From Luteimonas wenzhouensis (lineage in GTDB: Bacteria; Pseudomonadota; Gammaproteobacteria; Xanthomonadales; Xanthomonadaceae): 64,000 nt of DNA. Positions 34,873 through 43,213 of the stretch are shown here, piece after piece; position 1 is the first letter of the stretch, and every line of letters starts with the position of its first letter. The notes beneath the pieces are model-generated. The model was not told the DNA's origin, searched no databases, and was given only the letters and a program-made list of their open reading frames with translations. Position numbers and translations under genes: made by a program. The stretch spans positions 1 through 64,000 of the forward strand of contig NZ_VOHE01000009.1 of NCBI RefSeq assembly GCF_007859305.1, written 5' to 3'.

Positions 34873-36378
34873 ATGCCCGATCGTTTCCCCCGCGCCCCGG
34901 TGGCGCTGCTGCTGCTCCTGGCTGCCCTGCTCGCGCCCGGCCGCCCGCTCGCGGCCCAGGACGCCGGACGCCTCTACCAGGAGAATTGCGCCGCCTGCCA
35001 TGGCGCGGCGGGCGAAGGCTCCGGGCTCGGCCCGCCGCTGTCGCCGGAGCACTACCGCTACGGCGGCGGCCGGCAGGACTTCGAGCGGGTGATCCGTAAC
35101 GGGATCGCCTCGCGCGGCATGCCCTCGTTCGCCGCCACGCTCTCGGCGGAGGAGATCGCCGCCCTGGCGGCCCACCTGCCGGCGCGCGGATCCGGCGCGG
35201 AGGACGAGGAGGACGCGGAGGACGAGGAGGACGCGCCGGACCCGCCGGCGCGGCGCGCGTTCGATGCCGTCCCGGGTACGCACCAGACACTGGACTACGC
35301 GATCGACGTGGAGGTGTTCGCCCAGGGCCTGGAGACGGTCTGGTCGATGGCCTTCCTCGACCCGGACACGGCGCTGGTGGCCGAGCGGCCTGGCCGGCTG
35401 CGGGTGGTGCGCGGCGGGAGCCTGGTCCCCGAACCGGTGTCCGGCACCCCGCCGGTGCACGTGCACGACCACGAGTGGAACCAGGCCGGCCTCTTCGACA
35501 TCGCCCTCGACCCCGACTACGCCCGCAACGGCTGGATCTACCTCAGCTACGCCCATCGCCTCGGCGACGGCGAGGGGGAGGGCGCCGCCGGGCCGCGCCT
35601 GATGACCCGGGTGGTGCGCGGGCGACTGCGCGGCAACGCCTGGGTCGACCAGCAGGTGGTGTTCGAGGCCGCCCCCGCGCACTACGGCGGCAACTGGTGG
35701 CACTTCGGCGCGCGCATGGCCTTCGGCGACGACGGCCACCTGTACCTGACCGTGGGCGACCGCGGCGACATGGAGCTGGCGCGCGAGCCGGGCCGGCCCA
35801 ATGGCAAGGTCCACCGCATCCGACCCGATGGCGGCGTGCCCGACGACAATCCGTTCCACGGCCGCCCGGGCGCGCTCGCGTCGGTCTGGAGCGTGGGCCA
35901 CCGCAACCCGCAGGGCCTGGCGTTCGAGCCCGGCACCGGCCGGCTGTGGGCCACCGAGCACGGGCCGCGCGGTGGCGACGAACTCAACGTCATCCGCCGC
36001 GGCGCGGACTACGGGTGGCCGGTGGTCTCGTACGGCATCAACTACGACGGCACCGTGCTCACGCCGCACCGGCGCGCCGAGGGCGTCGAACAGCCGGCAT
36101 GGTTCTGGCGACCGTCGATCGGCGTGTCGGGCCTGGCGTTCTACCAGGGCGCGCAGTTCCCGCTATGGCGGGGCAAGGCCCTGGTCACCGGCCTGGCGCC
36201 GCGCCAGCTGCGCCTGCTCACGCTCGACGGCGAGCGCGTGCAGCACGAGGAGGTCGTGCTCACCACCCAGGGCCGTCCCTACGAGCCGGTGGTCGGGCCC
36301 GATGGCGCCATCTACGTGGTGACCGACGACCCCGGCCAGATCCTGCGGATCACCGCGCGGCAAGAGCGTCGCCGCTGA
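34873..36378 (+). CDS. PQQ-dependent sugar dehydrogenase fused to cytochrome c
   Basis: A 501-residue exported enzyme with a signal peptide (ends PLAAQ). A class I cytochrome c domain follows, with haem site CAACH (Cys39-His43) and a Met ligand probably in SRGMPSF near residue 82. A run of about 20 Asp/Glu/Ala residues (about 115-130) links to a beta-propeller of the soluble aldose dehydrogenase type: ETVWSMAFLDPDTALVAERPG, GLFDIALDPDYARNGWIYLSY and GDRGDMELAREPGRPNGKVHRI, and GHRNPQGLAFEPG, EHGPRGGDELNVIRRG. Sugars are oxidised with PQQ and electrons pass to the fused haem. The ATG at 34,873 follows GGAGG. The haem must be attached by the Ccm system encoded at 53.9-61.2 kb. Confidence 0.9.
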   Translation: MPDRFPRAPVALLLLLAALLAPGRPLAAQDAGRLYQENCAACHGAAGEGSGLGPPLSPEHYRYGGGRQDFERVIRNGIASRGMPSFAATLSAEEIAALAAHLPARGSGAEDEEDAEDEEDAPDPPARRAFDAVPGTHQTLDYAIDVEVFAQGLETVWSMAFLDPDTALVAERPGRLRVVRGGSLVPEPVSGTPPVHVHDHEWNQAGLFDIALDPDYARNGWIYLSYAHRLGDGEGEGAAGPRLMTRVVRGRLRGNAWVDQQVVFEAAPAHYGGNWWHFGARMAFGDDGHLYLTVGDRGDMELAREPGRPNGKVHRIRPDGGVPDDNPFHGRPGALASVWSVGHRNPQGLAFEPGTGRLWATEHGPRGGDELNVIRRGADYGWPVVSYGINYDGTVLTPHRRAEGVEQPAWFWRPSIGVSGLAFYQGAQFPLWRGKALVTGLAPRQLRLLTLDGERVQHEEVVLTTQGRPYEPVVGPDGAIYVVTDDPGQILRITARQERRR

Positions 36379-36508
36379 GTACGTGCCGAGGGCCGGCGCG
36401 TCGCAGGCCATCCGTCCAGGCGACGCACCCCCGACCTGCCAACCCGCTGCCCGCGAGCCCGGGCATCCCGCACCCCGCAACGCGGACCGCGTCCGCACAG
36501 GAGACACG

Positions 36509-36976
36509 ATGAAAGCGATCCTTCCGGCCTTCGTCCTCGCTGCCGCCGGCCTGGCCGCACCGCCGCTGCCCGCGCAGGTGATGGCGCCCGTCCTCGACCA
36601 CGACACCGCCCAGGCCATCACCGGACACTGCCTGGCCCTGGCCCGCGAGGCCGGGCACGAGGTGGCAGTGGCGGTGTACGACCAGTCCGGCGAGCTGCTC
36701 AGCTTCGCCCGCGGCCAGGCCTCGCCAGCGGCGGCCGAAGTGGCGCGCTGGAAGGGCCGGTCCGCGGCGGTGTTCCGGCGCTCCACGCTCGAGACCGCGG
36801 ACTGGAACCTGCCCACCGTGCCGATGATCGCCACCATCGAGGGCGGGGTTCCGCTGTTCACTGCCGATGGCGCGCCGGTCGGTGGCGTCGGGGTGTCCGG
36901 CGCCCCGTCGCAGTTCGATGCCTGGTGCGGCACCATGGGGGCCGAGCACGCGGGGCTGCGCATCGCCCGGCCCTGA
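36509..36976 (+). CDS. Secreted GlcG/HbpS-family haem-binding protein
   Basis: A 155-residue protein with a signal peptide (ends PLPAQ) and a GlcG/HbpS domain: LDHDTAQAITGHCLALAREAG, VAVYDQSGELLSFARG, the ARWKGRSAAVF helix and the terminal VGGVGVSGAPSQFD. These proteins are small haem- or cofactor-binding modules often found beside oxidoreductases. It follows the PQQ/cytochrome c dehydrogenase by 130 bases on the same strand, which supports a role in the same oxidation system, although this is an inference. CAGGAGA precedes the ATG. Confidence 0.8.
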   Translation: MKAILPAFVLAAAGLAAPPLPAQVMAPVLDHDTAQAITGHCLALAREAGHEVAVAVYDQSGELLSFARGQASPAAAEVARWKGRSAAVFRRSTLETADWNLPTVPMIATIEGGVPLFTADGAPVGGVGVSGAPSQFDAWCGTMGAEHAGLRIARP

Positions 36977-37053
36977 GCGGCGGCGGCCCGCATTCACGTG
37001 GTCGCTGCCGGCCAGTGCCTAGCCTGTGGGTTCCCGCCCCACAGGAGCACAGC

Positions 37054-37848
37054 ATGCGACATTCCCCCACGCTGGCCGCGGTCCTGCTGCCGGCCCTGGC
37101 CGCCTGCGGCGGCGGCGACACGCCCGGCGCCGACACCGCCGGGCGCGAACAGCGTCCTGGCACGCGCCTGCTCGCGGCCGGTGCCGACACCCTGCAGGAC
37201 AAGCCGCCGATCGACGCGATCAGCACCTACCTGGACGGCTTCCACTTCCAGAGCGGCGACATGGACACGCAGATGGAGGCGCACCACTACTGCTCGGTGC
37301 TCAACGAGGACGTGATCCAGTGCGTGATCCACGACGGCAACGTGGCCGGGGCGCGGATCATCGGCCTGGAATACGTGATCGACGAACGGCTGTTCGCGGC
37401 ACTGCCCGAGGCCGAGAAGGACCTGTGGCACAGCCACGTATTCGAGGTGAAATCAGGGCAGCTGGTGGCGCCGGGCCTCCCGGGCGCCGCCGAACGGGCG
37501 CTGATGGAGAAACTGGTGCGCACCTACGGCAAGACCTGGCACACCTGGCACGGCGGCAGCGACCAGGCCCTGCCGCTAGGCGTGCCGCAGCTGATGATGG
37601 GCTTCACCGCCGACGGCCAGGCCGACGAGACGATGGTGGTGGCGCGCGACGAACGCCTGGGCGTGGACAGCCGCGAACGCCGCGAGGCGAGGCGCGACAT
37701 CGAAGCACCGCCGATCGCGCCCGGCGCCGATGCCTGGCAGCAGGGCAGGGTGGTGCAACTGGCCGATCCCACCGGCCAGCACGGCGGGGCGCAGGCGGCG
37801 GACGCCGAGACCCGATCCCACGCGACAGGCGGCCCGCAGGCCGACTGA
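37054..37848 (+). CDS. DUF1264-family lipoprotein
   Basis: A 264-residue predicted lipoprotein (lipobox LPALAACGG). The DUF1264 domain (shared with plant oil-body-associated proteins) is clear: ISTYLDGFHFQSGDMDTQMEAHHYCS (with His and Cys residues), DGNVAGARIIGLEYVIDE, and WHSHVFEVKSGQLVAPG, then TYGKTWHTWH. Its biochemical role is unknown. The last ~50 residues are low-complexity (Gly/Ala/His-rich). A ribosome-binding site CAGGAG is nine bases ahead of the ATG. It continues the same-strand run after the HbpS-like gene (77 bases). Confidence 0.8.
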   Translation: MRHSPTLAAVLLPALAACGGGDTPGADTAGREQRPGTRLLAAGADTLQDKPPIDAISTYLDGFHFQSGDMDTQMEAHHYCSVLNEDVIQCVIHDGNVAGARIIGLEYVIDERLFAALPEAEKDLWHSHVFEVKSGQLVAPGLPGAAERALMEKLVRTYGKTWHTWHGGSDQALPLGVPQLMMGFTADGQADETMVVARDERLGVDSRERREARRDIEAPPIAPGADAWQQGRVVQLADPTGQHGGAQAADAETRSHATGGPQAD

Positions 37849-37987
37849 GCCCGCACCTGCCAAATGGGGAGGCACGCGGTGATCCGCGCGCGGCGGTCGC
37901 CAGCGGCGGTCGGCGATGCTACCTTCTGGTAGCGCTAACACGAACGACGCCTGCGAGCGTCGCGCCGCCGCCATTCCGGGAGGATCC

Positions 37988-39853
37988 ATGCCCAAGCCGT
38001 CCAGCGCCCCGCGCGCTCACCGTTTCCGCCGGCCGTCGCTGCTGCGGCCTACACTGTTCGTCCTCGCCGCCGTCCTGGCCGTCACCGCGCAGGCGGCGCC
38101 ATCCGGCGGACCCTACGGCCCGATCCCGCAACGCTACGAAGTGCCGCAGGAGGGCAGGGTGTACTTCGTCGCGCCCGACGGCGATCCCGCGGCGGAGGGC
38201 AGCAGCCTGCAGCGGCCGACCACGATCGAATCGGCGATCGCCCGCGTGGTTACCGGCGACACCATCGTGCTGCGCGGCGGCACCTACCGCACCGGCGGCC
38301 TGCAGCTCAACCAGGGCATCACCATGCAGCCCTACCTCGACGAGGTCCCGGTGCTCAAGGGCACGCGCGTGGCCACGCAGTGGGAGGCGCTGCGCGACAA
38401 CGTGTGGCGGACGAAGTGGGACCGCCTGTTCCCGGCGCGGCCGCTGGCCTGGTGGCGGGTCGAGCGCGAGGGCATGCGCACCCCGCTGCACCGCTTCAAC
38501 AACGACATGGTCTTCGTCGACGGCCGTCCGCTGCTGTCGCAGGGCTGGCCCGGCGAACTGGGCGAGGACGGCTATTACATCGACTACGACAACGGCTACG
38601 TGTACGTCGGCGTCGACCCGGCGGAGCACGAGATCGAGATCACCGCGCACGACATCGCGCTGCACCGCCCCTCGCGCGAGGTGCACGGCAAGCCGTCCGA
38701 CGGCAAGGGCCCGACCATCCGCGGCCTGACCTTCACCCAGTACGCGTTCCGCGCCATCGACATCGAGGACCGCAAGCCCTCGACCGGCCCGAACGACGAG
38801 CCCACCGACGACCCGGTGGGCATCTCGCCGCGCAGCGAGCACGGCAAGCAGGTGGTGGGCACCACGCTCGAGCACGTGACCATTACCCACACCTCGCGCG
38901 TGGCCGGCTACTTCCGCGGCGACAACCTCACCATCCGCAACTCGCTGATCAGCGACACCGGGACCGAGGGCATCTACCTGATCGGCTCGTCGGGTTCGCT
39001 GCTGGAGCGCAACATCGTCCGTCGCAACAACGTCGAGCAGCTGACGGGCTACTACCCGGCGGCGGTGAAGATCTTCAACCAGTCCTACGACGTGGTGGTG
39101 CGCGACAACCTGATCATCGACCACCCGCATTCCAACGGCGTGTGGTACGACGTGGGCAACGTCGACGGGGTGTTCGTCGACAACTACGTCGAAGGCACCC
39201 AGATCGGGTTCTTCTTCGAGATCTCCAAGGGCGTGGTGGCCGCGGGCAACGTGTTCGTGGACAACGCGCAGGGCATCCGCGTGCTCAACAGCTCGAATGC
39301 GCGCGTGTACCACAACACCTTCTACAACTCGCCGGTGCTGTTCGACCGCGACGGCCGCAGCGCCACCGGCGACCTGTTCGCCTGGCATCCGGCCACCGGG
39401 CCGGACGTGGACGAGCGCGAAGGCCACGTGTTCGAGCGCAACCTGCTGGTGGCGGGGGAGGGCGTCGACGGACCGCTGCTGGAATTCAGGCAGGCGCCGG
39501 CGCTGTGTGGCCGCCTGACCCGGCCCATGGCCACCCGCGTGGACGGCAACGTGTACGTGCGCGGCGCCAGCGACGAACCGCTCGTCGACTGGGGCCCCGT
39601 GCGCGGCGGCACGGACTGCCAGGCCGGCTACGCGGACCTCGACGCGTTCCGCAGGGCGACGAAGCTGGAGGCGAACGGCGTGGCGATCACCTCCGGCCAC
39701 GGCTCGCCGTTCCGCAGCATCGAACTGCGGCGCTTCGACCTGGCGCATGTCCCCGAAGGCGTGCATCCCGCGCCCGTGCCGGAGGAAGCGGCCCAGGTCC
39801 TCGGCTGGAGCGGCGACGCACTTCCCGGCGCGTATCCGGCGGCAGCGGAGTAG
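37988..39853 (+). CDS. Secreted right-handed parallel beta-helix protein
   Basis: A 621-residue exported protein (signal peptide ends TAQA). After an N-terminal part with GDTIVLRGGTYRTGGL, typical of the first coil of PbH1 proteins, a block of about 130 residues precedes repeated coils: TLEHVTITHTSRVAGY, NLTIRNSLISDTGTEGIYL, DVVVRDNLIIDHPHSNGVWY, GVFVDNYVEGTQIGFFFE and ARVYHNTFYNS. Such folds occur in polysaccharide lyases and polysaccharide-binding proteins. No catalytic residues of a known lyase family can be assigned, so I do not name an activity. It precedes a large repeat array. Confidence 0.8.
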   Translation: MPKPSSAPRAHRFRRPSLLRPTLFVLAAVLAVTAQAAPSGGPYGPIPQRYEVPQEGRVYFVAPDGDPAAEGSSLQRPTTIESAIARVVTGDTIVLRGGTYRTGGLQLNQGITMQPYLDEVPVLKGTRVATQWEALRDNVWRTKWDRLFPARPLAWWRVEREGMRTPLHRFNNDMVFVDGRPLLSQGWPGELGEDGYYIDYDNGYVYVGVDPAEHEIEITAHDIALHRPSREVHGKPSDGKGPTIRGLTFTQYAFRAIDIEDRKPSTGPNDEPTDDPVGISPRSEHGKQVVGTTLEHVTITHTSRVAGYFRGDNLTIRNSLISDTGTEGIYLIGSSGSLLERNIVRRNNVEQLTGYYPAAVKIFNQSYDVVVRDNLIIDHPHSNGVWYDVGNVDGVFVDNYVEGTQIGFFFEISKGVVAAGNVFVDNAQGIRVLNSSNARVYHNTFYNSPVLFDRDGRSATGDLFAWHPATGPDVDEREGHVFERNLLVAGEGVDGPLLEFRQAPALCGRLTRPMATRVDGNVYVRGASDEPLVDWGPVRGGTDCQAGYADLDAFRRATKLEANGVAITSGHGSPFRSIELRRFDLAHVPEGVHPAPVPEEAAQVLGWSGDALPGAYPAAAE

Positions 39854-39869
39854 CGTCGCCACGCTGCCA

Positions 39870-40362
39870 CCTGTCCCCCTTCCCTGCGTGCGGGGGAGGG
39901 GTGGGGTGGGGGGCAGGCGGACAGCCCGGATCATTCCGCCCGCTGCGGCACCTCGCCCCCATCCCGGCCTTCCCACGCAAGCGGGGAAGGGGAAAAGCCG
40001 GCCGAGACTCTCCCTCCCCCGCGAGCGGGGGAGGGTTGGGGTGGGGGGGGCAGGCGGACAGCCCGGATCATTCCGCCCGCTGCGGCACCTCGCCCCCATC
40101 CCGGCCTTCCCACGCAAGCGGGGGAAGGGGAAAAGCCGGCCGAGACTCTCCGCAATGCCCCCCTCCCCCGCGAGCGGGGGAGGGTTGGGGTGGGGGGGCA
40201 GGCGGACAGCCCGGATCATTCCGCCCGCTGCGGCACCTCGCCCCCATCCCGGCCTTCCCCCGCAAGCGGGGGAAGGGGAAATGCCGGCCGAGACTCTCCG
40301 CAATGATCTCCCTCCCCCGCGAGCGGGGGAGGGTTGGGGGTGGGGGGCAGGCGGACGCCATC
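39870..40362. repeat. Array of REP-like palindromes, period about 137-149 bp
   Basis: The motif CAGGCGGACAGCCCGGATCATTCCGCC starts at 39,914, 40,051 and 40,199, and a partial CAGGCGGAC at 40,348, giving periods of 137, 148 and 149. Each unit contains two inverted repeats: CTTCC-CC-AAGCGGGGAAGG and CCTCCCCCGCGAGCGGGGGAGGG, followed by a run of Gs (TTGGGGTGGGG). The copies are nearly identical, so the array is recent. Several open frames crossing it are spurious. It fills the gap (602 bases) between the beta-helix gene and the next gene. Confidence 0.85.
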
Positions 40363-40455
40363 GACCCCACTCGCCGCCTGGACATTGCGCGCGCACGTCA
40401 CGCCCGTACCACACCGCGGGGACGAGGATGGGGCAAACGCGACTGGAGCTTCGCC

Positions 40456-40986
40456 ATGTCCGACGTGCCCGTGACCGCGGAGGTCTCGAACCATAAGCTG
40501 GCTGCCGTGTTTCCCGATGCCCGGGCGGCGCGCGCCGCCGCCGACGCGCTGTGCCGCGACACCGGCCTGGCCAAGGCCCAGGTCAAGGTGGTGACGCCGG
40601 GCTCGGCCGATGTCGACATCCGGCTCGAACCCGAAGGCGGCGGCATCTGGCGCACCATCCTGCGCGCCCACCTGCGCCTCGGCCTCGCCGGCGCCGCGCT
40701 CGCCCTCGCCGCGTTCGCGCTGCTGTACTTGGCCGACGTGCCCTTCATCGTCCAGTCGCCGGTTGCTGCCGCGCTGGCGCTGCTGTTCTTCGGCACCACC
40801 GCCGGGCTGCTGCTGGGTGGGCTGGTGTCGCTGCGACCCGACCACGACCGCTACGTGCACGCTACCCGCGACGCCATGGATGCCGGCCGGTCCACGGTGG
40901 TGGTGCATGCGCTGTCGGCCGAACAGGCCGCAGGGGCGGCCGATTTCCTGCGCGCACGCGGCGCCGGGGTGACCCGCACCCTCTGA
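40456..40986 (+). CDS. Small two-helix membrane protein, unknown
   Basis: A 176-residue protein with a soluble N-terminal domain (residues 1-72) of the type seen in general-stress proteins (LAAVFPDARAARAAADAL, a ferredoxin-like fold), two membrane helices (about 75-95 and 97-120) and a C-terminal soluble part (VVVHALSAEQAAGAADFL). The two soluble halves show a similar pattern ('V-x-A-x-S/D-x-x-x-A-x-x-A'), suggesting a duplication split by the membrane part. I do not recognise a named family. It follows the repeat array and has its own start ATG at 40,456. Confidence 0.6.
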   Translation: MSDVPVTAEVSNHKLAAVFPDARAARAAADALCRDTGLAKAQVKVVTPGSADVDIRLEPEGGGIWRTILRAHLRLGLAGAALALAAFALLYLADVPFIVQSPVAAALALLFFGTTAGLLLGGLVSLRPDHDRYVHATRDAMDAGRSTVVVHALSAEQAAGAADFLRARGAGVTRTL

Positions 40987-41046
40987 CCGCACGCCGCGCC
41001 CGGAAGCATGCGGGCTAAGATGGAACGGTTCCGCCAGGGAGGGCCG

Positions 41047-42354
41047 ATGTCCACGCCGCAGCGCGACCCCTATCCCGATGCCCTGCGCGCGGGCGCATTG
41101 CTGGTCGTGGTGCTCGGGCACTGGATCGCGACCCTGCCGCGGTTGCGCGACGGCCGCCTGGCGCAGACCGAGCACCTGCTCGCGGCCTGGGACGGCGCGG
41201 CTGTGCTCACCTGGCTGGTGCAGGTGGTGCCGCTGTTCGTGTTCGTCTCCGCCGCGGTCAGCGCCGAAGGCGTCGCCCGGCGGGTGGGCGTGGCCGGGCC
41301 GGCGCGGTGGTGGGCGGCACGCGCGCTGGCGCTCGCACGGCCGACCGTGACCTACCTGGCGGTGCTGGTGCTGCTGGCCGTGGCCGCCCTGGCATCGGGC
41401 GGACGGCTGCTGGGCCTGTTCGACCAGTCGCTGACCGTGCACCTGTGGTTCCTGCTGATGCTGCTGACGGTGCAGGCGCTGCTACCGTGGAGCCTGCGGA
41501 TGGATGAGCGCTGGGGCCTGGGCGCGGTGGCGGGGCTGGTGGTGGTGGCGGCGGCGCTCGACGTGCTGCGGGCGGACGTGTCGAGCGCGCGCGACCTGGC
41601 CGCGCTCGGCAGCCGCGTCGCCCAGCGTCCGCCCGGCATCGCCTGGCTCAACATGCTGGTCGTCTGGCTGCTGCCGCAGCAGCTGGGCATCGCCTGGAAA
41701 CGCGGACGCTTCCGCGGACCGCCGGCGGGCGTGGCGCTGCTCGCGCTCGGCGCCGCGTGGCTGGCGCTGGCGATGGCCAGCGGCTATCCGGTGGCGATGG
41801 TGGGCGTGGCGCTGGCCGGCAACAACATGCTGCCGCCGACCCTGGCCCTGGTCGGAGTGATGTGGCTGCAGGCCGGCGCGGTGCTGGCGTTCGAACCGCT
41901 GGCGCGGCGCATGCTCGCGGGCCGCGCGCCGCCGCGCGCGATCGCGGTGCTGGGCGCACTCGGTATGCCGCTCTACCTGTGGCACAAGCTGGCCGAGCTG
42001 CCTGCGGCGTGGCTGGGCGAACGGATGGGCCTGCCGATCGACGCGGGGCTGCCCGGCGAACCGGGCTTCTGGCTGGGCCGCGTGTGCTGGATCGCGCTGT
42101 GCCTGCTGATGGTCGCGCCGGTGCTCGCCGCCGTCGTCCGCTTCGAACTGCGCCGCGAGCGCGACGTGCCGGGCACCACGCGCGGCCGCTCGATCGCGAT
42201 CGGCGGCGCCTGCCTGTACGCAGGCCTGGCCGTGGCCCTGGTCGGCGGCGTGTGGCCCGGCGCGGTCGTCGCGCTGCCGGCGGTTATGATCGCGTCCTGG
42301 CAGTTGCGCGCCCGCGGCGGGCGCGCCGGGCAGGAGTCGGACGATGCGAACTGA
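41047..42354 (+). CDS. Acyltransferase-3 family membrane protein
   Basis: A 435-residue protein of about ten membrane helices. The first segment carries the acyltransferase-3 signature region (DALRAGALLVVVLGHW) with the catalytic-type His in LGHW, and conserved VPLFVFVSAAVSAEG follows. These enzymes transfer acyl groups to sugars, lipids or lipopolysaccharide. AGGGAGGG precedes the ATG, which decides the start. The end overlaps the endonuclease/exonuclease/phosphatase-family gene by 11 bases. Confidence 0.8.
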   Translation: MSTPQRDPYPDALRAGALLVVVLGHWIATLPRLRDGRLAQTEHLLAAWDGAAVLTWLVQVVPLFVFVSAAVSAEGVARRVGVAGPARWWAARALALARPTVTYLAVLVLLAVAALASGGRLLGLFDQSLTVHLWFLLMLLTVQALLPWSLRMDERWGLGAVAGLVVVAAALDVLRADVSSARDLAALGSRVAQRPPGIAWLNMLVVWLLPQQLGIAWKRGRFRGPPAGVALLALGAAWLALAMASGYPVAMVGVALAGNNMLPPTLALVGVMWLQAGAVLAFEPLARRMLAGRAPPRAIAVLGALGMPLYLWHKLAELPAAWLGERMGLPIDAGLPGEPGFWLGRVCWIALCLLMVAPVLAAVVRFELRRERDVPGTTRGRSIAIGGACLYAGLAVALVGGVWPGAVVALPAVMIASWQLRARGGRAGQESDDAN

Positions 42355-43213
42355 ACCTTCCACCCGCCTGCGTCACTGGTGGATCGCCGCCTGCCTGCTG
42401 CTGGCGATGCTGGCCGGCTGCCGGACGCTCGAACCGGCGCCCGCACCGACGCTGCGGGTCATGTCGTTCAACGTGCTCGTGGCGCGCGACATCGAGGGCC
42501 CGGCCCGGTGGTCGGGACGCCGCGATGCGCTGGTACAGGTGATCGCCGACGCCGATCCGGACCTGCTCGGGACCCAGGAGCTGCTGCGCGAACAGGCCGA
42601 CTTCATCACCGCGCGCCTGCCGCAGTACGCCTGGTTCGGCCACGGCCGCCGCGGCGATGGCGCCGCCGACGACGAGCACATGGGCGTGTTCTACCACCGC
42701 GAACGGATGCGCCTGCTCGACTCCGGCCACTTCTGGCTGTCGGACACGCCCGACGTGCCCGGCAGCATCACCTGGGGCACCAGGTATCCGCGCATGGCCA
42801 GCTGGGGCCTGTTCGAGCGGATCGCCGACGGGAAGCGGCTGTACCTGCTCAACACCCACATGCCGTACCGGGACGAGGACGCCACCGCGCGGGAACGCGG
42901 CGCGACGCTGATCCTGCGCCATATCGCCGGCCTGCCCGCCGACCTGCCGGTGGTGCTGGTGGGCGACTTCAACGACATCCCCGGCCACCCGCCGCACCGG
43001 GCGTTGACCGCGGTGCTGGACGACGCCTGGGAGCACGCGCCACGCCGTTCCGGGCCGGAGGGCACCGGCCACTGGTTCGAAGGCAGGGCCGAACGCCGCC
43101 TGGACTGGGTGCTCTCGCGCGGACTGCGGCCACGCACGGTCCGCCACCTGGACGACGCGGTGGACGGCGTGCTGCCGTCGGACCATTACCCGGTGCTGGT
43201 CGAGTTCGACTGA
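42344..43213 (+). CDS. Endonuclease/exonuclease/phosphatase-family lipoprotein
   Basis: A 289-residue predicted lipoprotein (LLLAMLAGCR). It has the fold's landmarks in order: RVMSFNVL, the metal-binding Glu in LLGTQELL, the LLNTHMPYRD block (His), VVLVGDFNDIPG (DFN) and the terminal PSDHYPVLVEFD (catalytic DH). The family includes DNases, sphingomyelinases and inositol phosphatases. Its substrate is not decided by sequence, and a periplasmic nuclease or phosphodiesterase is the best general reading. It is co-transcribed with the acyltransferase-3 gene. Confidence 0.85.
   Translation: MRTEPSTRLRHWWIAACLLLAMLAGCRTLEPAPAPTLRVMSFNVLVARDIEGPARWSGRRDALVQVIADADPDLLGTQELLREQADFITARLPQYAWFGHGRRGDGAADDEHMGVFYHRERMRLLDSGHFWLSDTPDVPGSITWGTRYPRMASWGLFERIADGKRLYLLNTHMPYRDEDATARERGATLILRHIAGLPADLPVVLVGDFNDIPGHPPHRALTAVLDDAWEHAPRRSGPEGTGHWFEGRAERRLDWVLSRGLRPRTVRHLDDAVDGVLPSDHYPVLVEFD

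Noticed and set aside
39870-40362. Regular repeats considered as a CRISPR array
   Set aside because: The units are long (137-149 bases) and nearly identical over their full length, with no unique spacers, and no cas gene is in the window.
39747-40496. Open frames running through the repeat array
   Set aside because: They consist of the translated palindromes (periodic RPRLS... type sequence) and have no ribosome-binding site or homology pattern.
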